Positions 9,808 through 22,000 of a stretch of 64,000 nt of DNA are shown here, piece after piece (within the stretch, counting starts at the first letter, position 1; each line of letters starts with the position of its first letter). Location of the stretch: positions 11,162,501-11,226,500 of the forward strand of contig OZ018411.1 in the NCBI GenBank assembly GCA_963969595.1, written 5' to 3'. The notes beneath the pieces are model-generated. The model did no database searches, was not told where the DNA came from, and saw only the letters and a list, made by a program, of their open reading frames with translations. This stretch comes from Neckera pumila. Its lineage: Eukaryota; Streptophyta; Bryopsida; Hypnales; Neckeraceae. A program made the position numbers and the translations under genes.

Positions 9808-11654
9808 TTAACTTCTAAAGGACCATTGTCCCTTCGGGGGACAAATGCGTTTTTGGGCAAGTACCTATAGGCTGAAATTTTCTTCTGATTTTTTGAAACT
9901 TTTTTTGGAGGTAGAAAAGCTAATTAGCTTCATGGGAATATAATTTTTTTCCCAATCAGTGCTTGGGAACAAAAGTTGTGACCAAATAAGCTCAAAATAG
10001 GGGACAACGGGTAGCAAAAAAAATTTGCAATTTTTTTTTTTAAGTATTTTTTTCTCATAGATTATATTTTTGTCTATCTAGAAAGCTTTGACTCATTTCA
10101 TTTGGAATGTATGAGAAAGTTATGGACATTCTTGTTTTGGGGGCAATTAGAGCATCTTTGTGAAAAAAATACTTGTAGGACTCATTTCTGAATGCAATTT
10201 TTCAAATTTTTCAGATTTTTTTTTCTCGCATGGTTTAGCTTACTTGCTAGAACAATCTCACCATTGGGATTAGTGCATTTTAATCTCACCTAAAATATAT
10301 AAATTTTTTAGTTTTTCCTTTTATCTTGTACCTACTTCTACTTCATAATTTTTTTAACAATGAAAATTAAGTTTTTTTGAAATTTTTTTTTCCACTAGAT
10401 TCTCAACTCAATTCTCCAATATAAACATTAAAAGCTCGAAACTGTGTAGTGCAAAAAAATAAAGTTAAAAATGTTCAAAGTCAAAAAATCTAGTCCCACA
10501 ATGTGCTGAAAAACTTGTTTTTTTCACTTTAACCCCTAAAGTTCCATGACTATGTAATCACCAAAAACGCTCCAAAATTGTTGTTTCTATGACAACTACC
10601 AAATTTTTGGAAAAAAGCAATTTTTGACACATGTAACTGTAGGATCTTGTAGTACAATGTCTTGATAACATGTGGTAAAAATTTTAGAAAATTCCACCAT
10701 GCGGATCATAAGATATAAGCATTCAAAGTCTCCAAAACAATTTTTTCAATCCTACGAAAAATTGGGCAGCTGCACTTCACAAGCTCACTTTTCAATGAAA
10801 AAATGTTGAAAAAGGTGGTGCTTCTTAAAATTCAGTTTCCCAAATAAGATGGCTATATGCTTGAAAAATTTCACATAATTTGGAATTGAACAACATATAG
10901 GAAAAAATAGTAAGTAGAAAAGAAGTAGAAAATGATTCAAAATACTAAGTTGTTAAGAATTTAATTATGGAAATAAAAAATGCTAATCCCAATGGTTGTA
11001 ATGTTGTAATAATCAATCTACATCCTAGGGTCTTATTTTTTTTCCAAAAATATTGAAAATTGAGTAAATTAAATGACTTTAAAGTTTTTTTTAGAGTAGA
11101 GAATCCATTACTATCGCAAACTAAAAACCCTCATAACTTTTGACTATCTAATTGAAATGGAATGATTCAGAGCTTTTCAAGTATATTTAAATGCAAAGAA
11201 CCAATTTCAAAAAAAAAATTCCAAAAAATATGATTTTTTCTTATCTGCCCAAATTGCCCAGTTACAAAAAAAAGTAACATATTAGGTCACAACTTTTTAC
11301 TCGTATTTCAAAATGTCATGAAATTTTATACACATGAAGATATTCCTTGTCCCCACCTTCTATTAAAATTTCAGCCTAAAATATAAAAATCTCCAGCCAC
11401 ATGTATCTGCCCAAAATTTCTATATGGCCAAAAAACGCATGTTGGTCCTTTAGGGATTAAACGCAGATATCTTGCAATTTGTGCGGTCAAAAATTCTGAA
11501 ATTTTTTCCACACACTCTCATAGTAGTTAGGTGTAAGATCCTGTGGTTAGATGTGGAAAAAAAAACATTTTTCAAATTTTTTTACTCTTTGCTATAGAAA
11601 TGGCAGTTTTGAGTGTATTTGGCAGAAAAAACGCCTTGGTCCTTTAGGAGTTAA
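9808..11654. mobile_element. TTAA-flanked element interrupted by a second one
   Basis: The left end is TTAACTTCTAAAGGACCATT (9808) and the right end is CTTTAGGAGTTAA (TTAA at 11,651-11,654). Removing the inserted copy (10,529-11,460, keeping one TTAA) leaves about 919 bp, almost the same as the complete related copy at 24,340-25,252 (913 bp). The join then reads CTTTAAACGCAGATATC, which lines up with CTTTAAATGAAAATATA (24,530 region, reversed) and with ACTTTGAATGTTGATATC at about 4300. Confidence 0.8.
10529..11460. mobile_element. Inserted TTAA-flanked element (932 bp with flanks)
   Basis: Bounded by TTAA at 10,529-10,532 and 11,457-11,460. The left end is CCCCTAAAGTTCCATGAC. The right end is GGTCCTTTAGGGA. 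It is closely related along its whole length to 61,480-62,388 (shared interior motifs CACATGTGGTAAAAATTTT and GTAAGTAGAAA) and, inverted, to 55,893-56,835. No open frame looks coding. Confidence 0.85.
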
Positions 11655-12060
11655 TAACGTCAATTTCCTTATAGTGATATGCTTCCGGCACCAAAATTTT
11701 GTGACTTATGTGTTTGTAAAGGTCAAAGTTTTAGGACAGGTACGGACATGCGTTCTGAAAAGGGTCAAAGTTGTAGGACGCGTATGCATGGACGTGCGTT
11801 CTGAAATTAATGTGCCAAAATATTGGAATTCTGTACCGCCACTTTAAACAATTTAATTGACGTTCAGTGAGCTTGATGAGCACTGTCGAGTGAGAGAAAA
11901 CTACTGGTTTAAGAATGGTAACTAAGAGTGATGCAAAGAGTGACGCAAATAGTATCCGCTACCTTTACTAATATTTGAAATGCCGCATTTTGCAATGCCA
12001 AGTTGCAGCAAGTGATGTTGGAAGATTCTCACTATGAGCTAATTGAATTAAAAATTATAT
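11655..12060. other. Intergenic DNA, nothing recognised
   Basis: No gene is supported. A short duplicated phrase (AAAGTT.TAGGAC..GTA..ATG plus CGTTCTGAAA) occurs twice at about 11,720-11,800. Confidence 0.35.
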
Positions 12061-12200
12061 TTTCAGAAAGCTACTATGTTTTCCTATCTTCAAAAAAAAA
12101 TTTAAAAAAATCATAATGCAAATTTAGAACATAGGAGCCTATCCAAAATCCGTTTTTGTTCCTTAAGGAGACAATGAGAGTTTAGGGTTTAAAGTACTGC
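12060..12200. mobile_element. Fragment of a TTAA-family end
   Basis: The phrase TTTCCTATCTTCAAAAAAA followed by CCAAAATCCG and TTTAGGGTTTAAA parallels the right end of the copy at 24,340-25,252. It is truncated on the left and has decayed. Confidence 0.5.
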
Positions 12201-12229
12201 ATCAATCCATAACAAAAAAATTTCAATGA

Positions 12230-12660
12230 ATGAAATTTGGACAACATTAGGTTGAGAAATAGTGGCCATAATCAATGTCTTGGATGATGGTGATGGAATG
12301 ATTAGTGATTCTAATAGGAACTTCTGCCTTTTGAGTGTAAATCCATCATAAGAAGTGACGTTTTTAGGCCTTCATGGTGTAGCCATGTTAGGAAATCTTA
12401 TGACTATTTTAAATGAGTAAGATGATTATTTATGGATACACTTTTGTTGATTTTGGAGTAGTCTAGAGAAGCTTTTGGGCCAATTAGGCAAGACACTTTT
12501 AATATTCATGACAAATTCATACTTTGTCAAAAAAAATTCAATTGCTCTCCCCATTCTTCACATTTGTCTTTCTATGGAAAAATTTAAATTTTTTCAAACA
12601 ATGCCAATATGACAAACCAATCATTATGCCTAATATAGGCTAGTTTATTGTATTGTGCAC
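12230..12660. mobile_element. Diverged relic of the TAAGGTAAA MITE family
   Basis: The phrases GGCCATAATCAATGTCTT, TTCATACTTTGTCAAAAAAA and CACATTTGTCTTTCTATGG align in order with 7050-7230. The ends are too decayed to place exactly. Confidence 0.5.
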
Positions 12661-13149
12661 GCTAATCCCTAGTCAATGGGCTCAAAAGAGGCAGGAACCG
12701 CCTATCCCCAACACTATGATAGTCCCCAACATTCTGACATTATGACAATTTACCTCCCAAAGCGTAATGGCAAGGTCTCCTGGTTATAAAACAACCAAAT
12801 TGATCGGTCATATTGAGAAAAATAAATCTTACTTTACAAGAATCAATGAAAACATAACATTTAGTAACCTTCATATTGGCACTATCTTTTGTTCTTATAT
12901 CAATAGATGTAAAATACTTCACACCATCTACTATAGAGCCAAGACAGTGACAATGCATGCTACTAAATGTTATGACATTGTATATAGTATTGGTCAATAA
13001 ATAAGTAAAATTGAATAGACAAACATCCCTATGTGTATGACCTATTCAAAACCATTCAAACCTTTTAGACCTTTAGGTAATAGATAAAATATCACTATCC
13101 TAAGTGCTAATATTAACAATTTGTAACAATCCGAATCCCACTAAAATGT

Positions 13150-13400
13150 ACCAGCCCATTACCACCATCCTTCTCAATTTTGCCCTCATCATTAGGAAAA
13201 ATTTCAACCCTCAGCAAGGCCGCTAGCCTTGCACCCTATGGTGCAATTATGGGAAAAAAAAAAAATTGAAAATTTGAAATGCAACCACATCAGCACCTCA
13301 GATTGAAAAAATTTTAAATATTAAAAAACAAACAAACAAACAAACAAGTGTATAGCCCCCCTCTATAATTGCACCCCACAGGTGCCGAAAATCACGCATT
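13150..13400. repeat. Dispersed repeat shared with 62,440-62,590
   Basis: Both loci read CTAGCCTTGCACCC...GTGGTGCAATTATG (with small differences), followed by an A-rich run and GAAAATTTGAAAT. Here it is joined to an (AAAC)n run at about 13,325-13,347. Confidence 0.5.
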
Positions 13401-13667
13401 GACAGTCTTTTGAGGCCTGAAATTTTTGTAATGGTACCTGTGCAATACCGGTACCTTTTAGACTCAAAGTTTGCTAATTTGAATGATATTGATGATTTCT
13501 CGATGAACCTGAGGTGACTATGCATTTATTGATTGATTGGAAGCTTCTTCTTGTTGGGTGTTTGAATTCCCTTCCATAAAAGTCTACTAGTGTGCCCTGT
13601 GCCGTTGCCACAATCAAAACAAAAGGAAATGTCATTTTTTTATTTTTTTATTCATATAAAAACTTTG

Positions 13668-13925
13668 AAATTCAATATCTTTCACACCGTAATTCCAAAT
13701 GCCATGAAACAAAGCCCGTCCACCCCTCCTCGTCTAAAGCTTTCCAACAATACCAAGCATGCGAGCAAAATCAAAGTAAAAGTATTTTTCTAATTTTTTT
13801 ATCTAATAAATATTTGAAAATTCAATAACTGCTGCACCGTACCTCCAAACACCACGAAACCAAGCCCGTGCACCCCTCCTCGCCGAGTCCTTTTTGACGG
13901 TATGAAGCACGCGGCCGGGGGACGC
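13668..13925. repeat. Two-copy tandem repeat, about 147 bp period
   Basis: The phrases ATTCAATA..T.CACCGTA, AAGCCCGTCCACCCCTCCTC and AAGCATGCG in the first copy recur with changes in the second (from about 13,815). The second copy is GC-richer and runs into an (AAAC)n tract at 13,945-13,985. Confidence 0.55.
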
Positions 13926-13989
13926 ACGGTCCGAGAGATCTCAACGTAACAAAACAAACAAAACAAACAAACAAACAAACAAACAGCCA

Positions 13990-14582
13990 AACTTAAGGTA
14001 TAGATACCAGTGTTGTACTTAGGAAGCAGGTTGTTACGTTCACCACTTTCTCCTTGACCAGTTGAATTTCCTACTTCTCATTGGTGTGTTTATCACACAA
14101 TGTTAATCAATCAAGTGGTTCCACATGAAGTTTCATTTTGACAAACAATAGTTATTTTGTGCCAAACTTCCTAGCAACAAAAGTATGGTAAATAATGCAG
14201 TAGAATTTGTCCTAGTGCATGGTTTCAGAGACCTATACACTAAAAAAGGTTTATGCATTTAAAAAGATGTAATAATGGTTACCTAACTAATATTGGCTCT
14301 AACTACATTACTTTTTAGAAAAAGTGCTTCAAATTGGGCCCACTTCTTGTCTATGTACGTGACAATTATGCACTACCAAGAATTTTATTGTATTAGTAAA
14401 GTCAAAGCTCATGAGCATCCCGATGGAAAGTTGAAGTATCCCAAAATAATCACATGGAAAAGCAACAAGGGGCTATGCAAGAAGTTTGTAGTCCTGCTAT
14501 ACTAGAGCTTCCGATTCTCCTTGCCCTACATTGAATTCATGCACCCAAACAACCAAATACCAATACTACGCAATTTTCCTCT
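13990..14582. other. Intergenic DNA, nothing recognised
   Basis: AT-rich sequence with no supported gene or repeat boundary. Confidence 0.35.
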
Positions 14583-15324
14583 TTAACCCCTAAATGATGG
14601 ATCCATGACCATTGGTTTCAAACCTCATTGTCCATCACTCAATTTGCTACCATTTTGCAACTAGATGTGTATGAAAAATTTTATTTTTATTTTTCAGAGA
14701 TGAAAGTACATGTCTTCTTTACTTCAAGAAAAATTTAAACTTTTTGGTGGAAAATTAAATTTTTTAAGAAATTTTGAAGAAAAAGTGAAGAAAAATCATA
14801 TTAAATAGAAAAATATTTCAAAAAAATCTGAAAATTTCACCATAAGTGTATATCACAATGACAAACATCATGGTGTAAACTCAATTTCCGTATCAATCTA
14901 TAATTAGAAAATAGTAGACATTGAAAATACACCCAATGTTCAAATTGCAATAGAATATGCAATATTAGGAATTTTTTCAAAATTCAAACTGGAGTAGAAA
15001 CTAGAATAGATGACCTTCATTTTGTTAGTTTGACTCAAACTGAAAAAATATCATTTTTGTGGAGAAATTTCAGATTTAAGCAAAGAGCAACAACTTTCCA
15101 AAATACTCTAAAATAGCATATTTTGTGATCCATTTTTTTTAATAGCTTCTCATTTCCGTGAAGACAAAAATTGGAAAGAGTACAAACTCAATTGGATACT
15201 CTTCATAACCCAATGTGGAAGGTCAACAAGGAAAAGGAGGATAAAAAAATGCTTTGAACTCTCTTGGCTCAGCAATATTGTCATCGGAATGCCATAGAAT
15301 GGTGTCCGCGGCGTTCAGGGTTAA
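14583..15324. mobile_element. Probable TTAA-flanked element, third subtype
   Basis: The left end is TTAACCCCTAAATGATGG. The right end, reversed, is TTAACCCTGAACGCC. The 742 bp interior does not align with the two better-represented subtypes. The call rests on the matching ends and the TTAA flanks. Confidence 0.55.
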
Positions 15325-15489
15325 TTAATTTCACACCTTCAACATCCACAATGCAAGCCACATGCATTAAAATGAGCCTCCAAAGGGGCTGCTTCCTTGT
15401 GAATGGTCCCTCAATGGAACTTACAGTCCTTTGACAAATAGTGATTACTATTTGTCATCAATGAATAGTATTTACAATTAAAAGTTACT

Positions 15490-15675
15490 AAAAAATATTA
15501 AAATCTTAAAAATAATATATTAAAATATGCTAAAATATGTTAAAATATGTTAAAATCTTAAAAATAATATATTAAAATATGCTAAAATATGTTAAAATAT
15601 GTTAAAATCTTAAAAATAATATGCTAAAATATGCTAAAATATGTTAAAATATGTTAAAATCTTAAAATATATTAA
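15490..15675. repeat. Minisatellite, about 52 bp unit
   Basis: About three and a half copies of an AT-only unit, itself built from TTAAAATATG-like blocks. It grades into the shorter repeats to its right. Confidence 0.8.
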
Positions 15676-15985
15676 AGTATACTAAAATATTAAAACATTA
15701 AAACATTGAAACATTGAAACATTGAAACATTGAAACATTGAAATATATTGAAATTTTGAAATATATTAAAATATTGAAATATATTAAAATATTGAAATAT
15801 ATTAAAATATTGAAATATATTAAAATATTGAAATATATTAAAATATTGAAATATATTAAAATATTGAAATATATTAAAATATTGAAATATATTAAAATAT
15901 TGAAATATATTAAAATATTGAAACATATTAAAATATTGAAATATATTAAAATATTGAAATATATTAAATTATTGAAGAAAAAATA
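15675..15985. repeat. 8 bp and 18 bp satellite array
   Basis: First comes a short run of ATTGAAAC (8 bp). Then about a dozen copies of the 18 bp unit ATTGAAATATATTAAAAT run to about 15,980. Because 18 is a multiple of three and the unit lacks stops in some frames, both strands show long open frames of KYIKIL- or FQYFNI-type repeats. I regard these as artefacts. Confidence 0.9.
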
Positions 15986-16069
15986 ATAAAAAATAATAAA
16001 AATATTAGAAATCTTAATTCAATAATATTTTCAAAAAAGAATCCGACATGACATGGCATGATATATGCC

Positions 16070-16600
16070 ACATTTGATTTGAAAATTTAGTAATTTATAT
16101 TTATTTTTGAATTATTTTATTTTAATATTCTTTAAATTATTTTACTGAATTGTCCCGCGTTAACTAAGGCCTGCAATTTGCTGGCCGACCCAAGAAAAAA
16201 AACCCAAAGAAAAGAAACAACAATATAATAATAATATAATAATAATATTTTTTTGGACCAGTGTTCCGTGCTGTTCCCTACTGCTATCTGCATACTCACG
16301 TCCCCTATGAGGGCTCATTTATTTCCTGATATTATAGAATTCTAGACAGTCAATAGTGTTGCATTTAGAAATGACATTAAACTAAGAAGTCCTTTGAATC
16401 ACATAGTAGATTGTATAACCCTATTTTTTCACTTGACAGTTTGCTTATTATGAAATTAGTATGAAGCGAGTTTTTAATTGGGTACATCCATTTTCAAAGG
16501 TTTGGTGAGAAATAGGAGATCTGATACTAAAAATAGTTTAATTTAGGGGGGAAGTAGTTTATGTATTGAAAATTCAAAGTGCATGAAGGATTTTGGCACG
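16070..16600. other. Intergenic DNA, nothing recognised
   Basis: AT-rich. It contains an (AAT)n-like run near 16,220-16,245. No gene is supported. Confidence 0.35.
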
Positions 16601-16624
16601 CAGTTTTGAAACAATGGTCACTGG

Positions 16625-16945
16625 ATGGATCCTTATAAGGTTAAACCTTGAAGGACGTTGCGGGTCAAAAGTGTGACTTTATTGTTCTATGTAGAAACAA
16701 TAATGCATCTATTAATCCAATAATCGAAGCATCCTGGTAACTACCTTGGTCATAGGGATTGCGTCCGTCAAGAGTTAGCCCTTGAAGGATGCTTAGGCTG
16801 AAAAGTAGTCAATGGATGACTTCATTGTTCATTGGAGAAACAAAGAATGCACCTATTGGTCCAATAATATAATCAAAACAGTTTGTTGACTACCTTGGTC
16901 ATAGAAGGTTGTGTCCTTTAAAGGTTAAAGTGTTGTGAGATTTAA
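16625..16945. repeat. Two-copy tandem repeat, about 154 bp period
   Basis: The phrases ATTGTTC..T..AGAAACAA, CCAATAAT and ACTACCTTGGTCATAG occur in the same order from about 16,676 and again from about 16,830. The copies have diverged clearly. Confidence 0.65.
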
Positions 16946-17453
16946 AAGAATTGATTTCAAAGGGGTCCAAAAATCAACTTCCAAGCATTAGAGAAGTTAC
17001 TGCAACTAAACCCTCATATCACACTAATTTGAAATACATACCCTGGTGAAAGGTAGAGTCAATATTATTTAGTATCACTCCCTATATAAAGACCACCATG
17101 GCGAGTTTTTTGAACCCCTAAAAATCAACATAGACAATGGTTCAATGCTCTTAGCATGCTAAGAATGTTTAATGTCAATGAGGATTTCAATATGAAATGT
17201 ATACATTTTTGAACATGAAAGTCTATAGTCGGTATATGGTATATTTATAATTAATACTTTAAAAATTCATGATTTGTTCATATGGTTTTAAAAATACACT
17301 TTAAGAAAAAGAATCTTCTAATTACTAACAAAATTCAACAAAAACTAAGCCAAGTTAATATTAGGAATCATAATTACATTCATTGAGATGCTTTTAGATA
17401 TAGTTCTATACTGTATAAGCAAAATAGTTGTTCATACCAATCAATGGGGCACC

Positions 17454-17699
17454 TGTTACGAACCTGTTCGTAACAAGTGAACGGTTGTAATGGTTAGGTT
17501 ATTTGGTCTCTCTCTATTGTCTTTAATAACCATGAGAGGAGGTTTGTTTCTCACTTGACATTTTGCTACTAAAGATGAAATGGTTCCAACACAATGTGTA
17601 ATCCTTAATTCTTATTCTCATTGTTGTAAATTAGTAGTAATTTAGTTTGAGAGTGATCCGAGTAGAGCATCGACTTCTTCGTCAAGTCGGTCCGTAAGA
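17454..17699 (+). repeat. 5' LTR
   Basis: 246 bp, starting TGTTACGAACC and ending TCCGTAAGA. It differs from the 3' LTR at about nine positions, by eye about 96% identity. The terminal CA has become GA. I could not identify a clear tRNA primer-binding site immediately downstream. Confidence 0.9.
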
Positions 17700-18059
17700 T
17701 AATGTCAAGTCATGCAAAGTCCATGCTCTAATTCAAATTTATAGGTTGAAGGTGCATTGATGGCTTTGACCAGCGGCCGTCGCAACGAGGGATTTTCTAT
17801 GATTTATTGATTCCTAAACCTAATATTATTTGATGGATTAAGAGCCATCGGTGGTCAATCCGGGGGAAGCATTGATGCTGGATGGGGTGAGGTCGCAGTG
17901 GGCGGCCTTCATCCAACAACAAATTCAAAGTGTTTTTGAAGCCACCATTCCTCATTTGATGTAGGAGATTTCAAGTAGAGCGGCAGGGGGACCACGACTG
18001 GTTGTCTCTCCTACATCCGACAGAGGAGGGATACTAGGAAGGAGGTGTGCGGAATCAAA

Positions 18060-18920
18060 CATTGAACATAAAGAATCTAAGGTAGCAGAACCAGATAAGT
18101 TTTCCATAAAGAAGGGAAATGAGGTGTATCGATGGTTGCGCAACTCCATCTTGTATTTCAAGGTAAACTGCGAATTTATAGCTCTGATGTAGATAAAGTA
18201 GCTTATGCTCTTTCGTATATGACTAGAGCGGCGCAAAATTGGGCTATGCCTCTTCTTCAAGCCTTGGACGAGGAACGTGATCACAAATTATTGGGTGATT
18301 ACAATGCATTTTGAGAATCCGTTATTGCTATCTATGGAGATATTGATCGTAGGAGCAATGCCGAGGATTGCCTTGGAAAGCTTTGACAAACTAGGTCAGT
18401 GGCCAATTATATTTCTATGTTTAATGAATATGTGGCTCAAATTGATTGGAATGAATCCAGTTTGGTGGCTCAATTTTGTGGTGGACTTAAGGACGAGATT
18501 TTGGATTCAGTGGCAATAGCTGAGGTTCAACCACAGCAGCTACAAGAGTGGATGTCCATGGCGTCCCGGATCGATGAGAGATTATGGGGTCGGCGTCAAA
18601 ATCGCCGTTCACAGATTGAGGCTACAAATTTTCGATCTCCAACAATCTTGCCACTAGATGCTGTAGGGAAATTTCAATCTAACTCAAATACCTCCGGTCC
18701 GGTGCCAATAGAGCTTGGTGTAGTGCGTGCTCCTACTACATCTTTGGCAAAGACAATGGCGGAACGGCAGGAGTATCAACGTCAAGGGCGTTGTTGGGGT
18801 TGCGGTGAATTCGGTCACATTCGATCGCGTTGCCCCACAAATCCCTCCAAGCCATTATCTATTTCAGCTATCATTGGAGTGGAAGGTACTTCTTCGGGAA
18901 AAGAGAAAGCCTGGAACTGA
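18060..18920 (+). pseudogene. gag-like region of the Ty3/gypsy element
   Basis: The frame carries a capsid-like stretch (VYRWLRNS near 18,125; SVANYISMFNEY near 18,395; QFCGGLKDEI near 18,470) and a nucleocapsid CCHC knuckle, C-W-G-C-G-E-F-G-H followed by a cysteine, at 18,796-18,840. In-frame TGA codons at 18,312 and 18,384 interrupt it, and a frame disturbance lies near 18,170. The product would coat the element's RNA and form its particle. Confidence 0.85.
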
Positions 18921-19072
18921 AGGAGAAGTTTCAGTACCCGGGCACCATTCAAACTGTTGCTGCCATCATCCAAAAGACACCCACATTTGAAGCAACTGGA
19001 AATGTGGACAATATAATGGAGCACCACCTTGAGCCGGCTCCTTGGGATAATTTGCAATGGGGTACCATATGA

Positions 19073-22000
19073 TTGAATAATGTTGTAGCAATTCCGAGGG
19101 AGACACAAGGCGGATTGGATCCGTTTTACTTGCGTGCCACTCTCGATCCTGGTGCACATGTGACTTTAGATACGGAGCTCAATTCCTTCCCAGGCCTCAC
19201 ATTAGTGGACTCAAGGGCCATGGGAATATTTATGCATCCAAGGTTTGTTGAGGAATGTAATGCGGTGCTGCAACCAAAGGCGGTGCCGCGTGAAGTTAGG
19301 ATAACTGACGGATGAGTGATCAGTTCTGGGCTTATAACCCATGAGGCCATTGTGGAATTTATAATTGAAAATCATCATGAAAGATTAGTGGCAAATGTTA
19401 CAAATACAGGAAAGTATCCATGTATTCTAGGCATTCCCTATTTGATCCGCCACGATCCAACCATTTGGTGGTCCCAACGGAGCGTTGTATTTAATTCCTC
19501 CTATTGTCAGGCATTGTATCTTGTGCAGGAAATACAACAAGGAATTGAAAATAACAATGAAATGGAATGTGGAGAAATTCCAAAGAAAAAAAAAGAAATT
19601 TTTTATACAGAAATGAAGAACAAAAGTAATGAAGGAGAAAATATTAAAAAAAATAATCAAGGAGGGAATTTTAAAAGTATTAAAGAAGATCCAAATGTTA
19701 CAAATATTAAGGAAGGAAAACTTGTTTCAAGATTAATTGCTCTAAAGCATGCATTGGTGTCCGCAGTTGCCTTTCGTCTTTCGGCAAAGGAAGCAGAAAT
19801 TTATGCTCTGGAGATTTTTGAAGTTCATACTCTATTCTCCTCCATTCCAAAAGAATATTGTGATTTACAAGGAGCTTTCAGTGAAGTGGCATCAAATGAG
19901 TTGCCAACCCATGGTCCTTATGACATGAAGATTGAATTTAAAGAGGAACAAGAGCCTTGTAACACTGGGTTGCGACCAATGTCTCCGGTGGAATTGGAGG
20001 AACTTCGAAGGTATTTAGAAGAGAATTTGGGTAAGGGGTGGATTTGTAGATCCAAGTCCCCTGTTTCCGCACCATTGTATTCGTCCAAAAAAAAGACGGC
20101 TCAATTTGGGTGTGCGTGGATTACCGGAATCTTAATGAAGTTACTGTATGAAATTGTTATCCCCTACCCCTTATTCCAGAGCTCACTGGCCAGTTGGTAG
20201 GGGCTACAATTTTCACCAAATTAGACATTTGGCAAGCCTATCACCGCCTTTGTATGGCCGAGGGGCATGAATTCAAAACGGCTTTCAAAACGCAGTATGG
20301 GTTATTTGAGTATTTAGTTATGCCGTTTGGATTGACTAATGCCTCGGCTCAATTCCAATCTTTAATGCAAGATATTTTTAATGATCTTCTAGACATATCA
20401 GTGGTTATATATTTAGACGATATCTTAATTTTTTCAAAGAATCTTCAAGAGCACCAGCAAGTGGTAAGAGATGTGTTACAAAGATTACAAGAACACGGTC
20501 TATATGCTAAGGAATGCAAATGTCAATTCCATCGACATTCAGTAGAATTTTGGGAATGATTGTCTCGGCTAAAGGACTTGAAATGTGCTCAGACAAGGTG
20601 CAGACTATAAAGATTGGCCCATTCCAACGTATATTAAGGAGATTCAAGCTTTCCTTGGATTTGCAAATTTTTACCGCCGATTCATATGTGATTATTCTAA
20701 AATTACTGTTCCTCTCACTATTTTGACCCAGAAGAATAAACCATTTGAATGGAATCTACAAGCAAATCAAGCATTTATGGACCTCCAATCTAGATTTCTC
20801 CAAGTGTCGATACTACTCCATCCTGACTTTGCACGGCCTTTTATAGCTGAAACGGATGCATCGGATATAGCAACCGGTGCAATTCTTTTGCAACATGGGA
20901 ATGATGGTCATTTACATCCGTGTGTGTATAGGAGTTCTAAAATGTCGCCGGCCGAACAGAACTACGACATCTATGACAAAGAACTAAGCATCATTTTAGC
21001 TTTTCAGGATTGGCATGTGTACTTAGAAGGGTCACCTCATCAAGTCCGTGTAATTTTGGACCATAAAAATTTGGAGTAGTTTTTGACTACGAAGCAATTA
21101 AATAGGCGACAGGTCCGATGGTCAGAATTGTTATCTGTGTTCGATTTCGACATCCAACATTGGCCGGGTTCATTAAATGGGCGTGCAGATGCCCTCTCAA
21201 GAAGAGTTGATGTCATGGAAGGCAAAAATGAAGAAAATCGTCTCCTTTTGTGTTTGGCAGCATTGGAATATTGTGAACCTGTTTGGAATGATGCCTATAT
21301 TTTGGAACAAATAAAACTATGCATTGACAAAGACCCCACATTGCAACCAATATTAGCAATTTTAAAAGGGGGATTAAAAATGAGTCCGCATGACATCCGC
21401 CGTCGATTTCAAGAATATACCCTTATAGATGGAGTTCTTTGGTTCAAAGACATGAAATATGTACCAAACGATGACGAACTCCGGCGACAAATCTTGCGAT
21501 CGAGGCATGACGCCCCTGCCGCGGGACATCAAGGCCGGGCCAAAACTTCAGAATTGGTAACCAGAAACTTTTATTGGCCAACTATTTGTCATTATGTTCA
21601 TTGATATGTTGATGGGTGTGATTTGTGCCAAAGATCAAAAGCGACACGTCATCCTCGATATGGCCTACTGCAACCAATTCCAGCCGCTCATGCTCCATGG
21701 AAACGTGTTTCCACGGACTTCATTGCTAAACTACCCCAAAGCAAAGGGTATGATTCTATCCTAGTGGTTGTTGATAAAAATACTAAACTAGCTCATTTTG
21801 TCCCTACAAAGGAGACCATTGACTCTAATGAGACTGCATCTTTATATTTGAACAATGTGTGGAAATATCACGGCATGCCGGAGGAGGTTATATCAAATAG
21901 GGGCTTGATTTTTGTGTCAAAGTTTATATGTAGACTATATGAACTTCTCAAAATTCAGCCTTCACCAACGATAGCTTTTCATCCTCAAGGGGATGGACAA

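Noticed and set aside
13315..13350. (AAAC)n runs considered as a CRISPR-like or structural array
   Set aside because: Simple microsatellites without spacers, in a eukaryotic nuclear context.
15690..15986. Repetitive open frames over the 18 bp satellite
   Set aside because: They exist only because the repeat unit is a multiple of three without stops; they occur on both strands.
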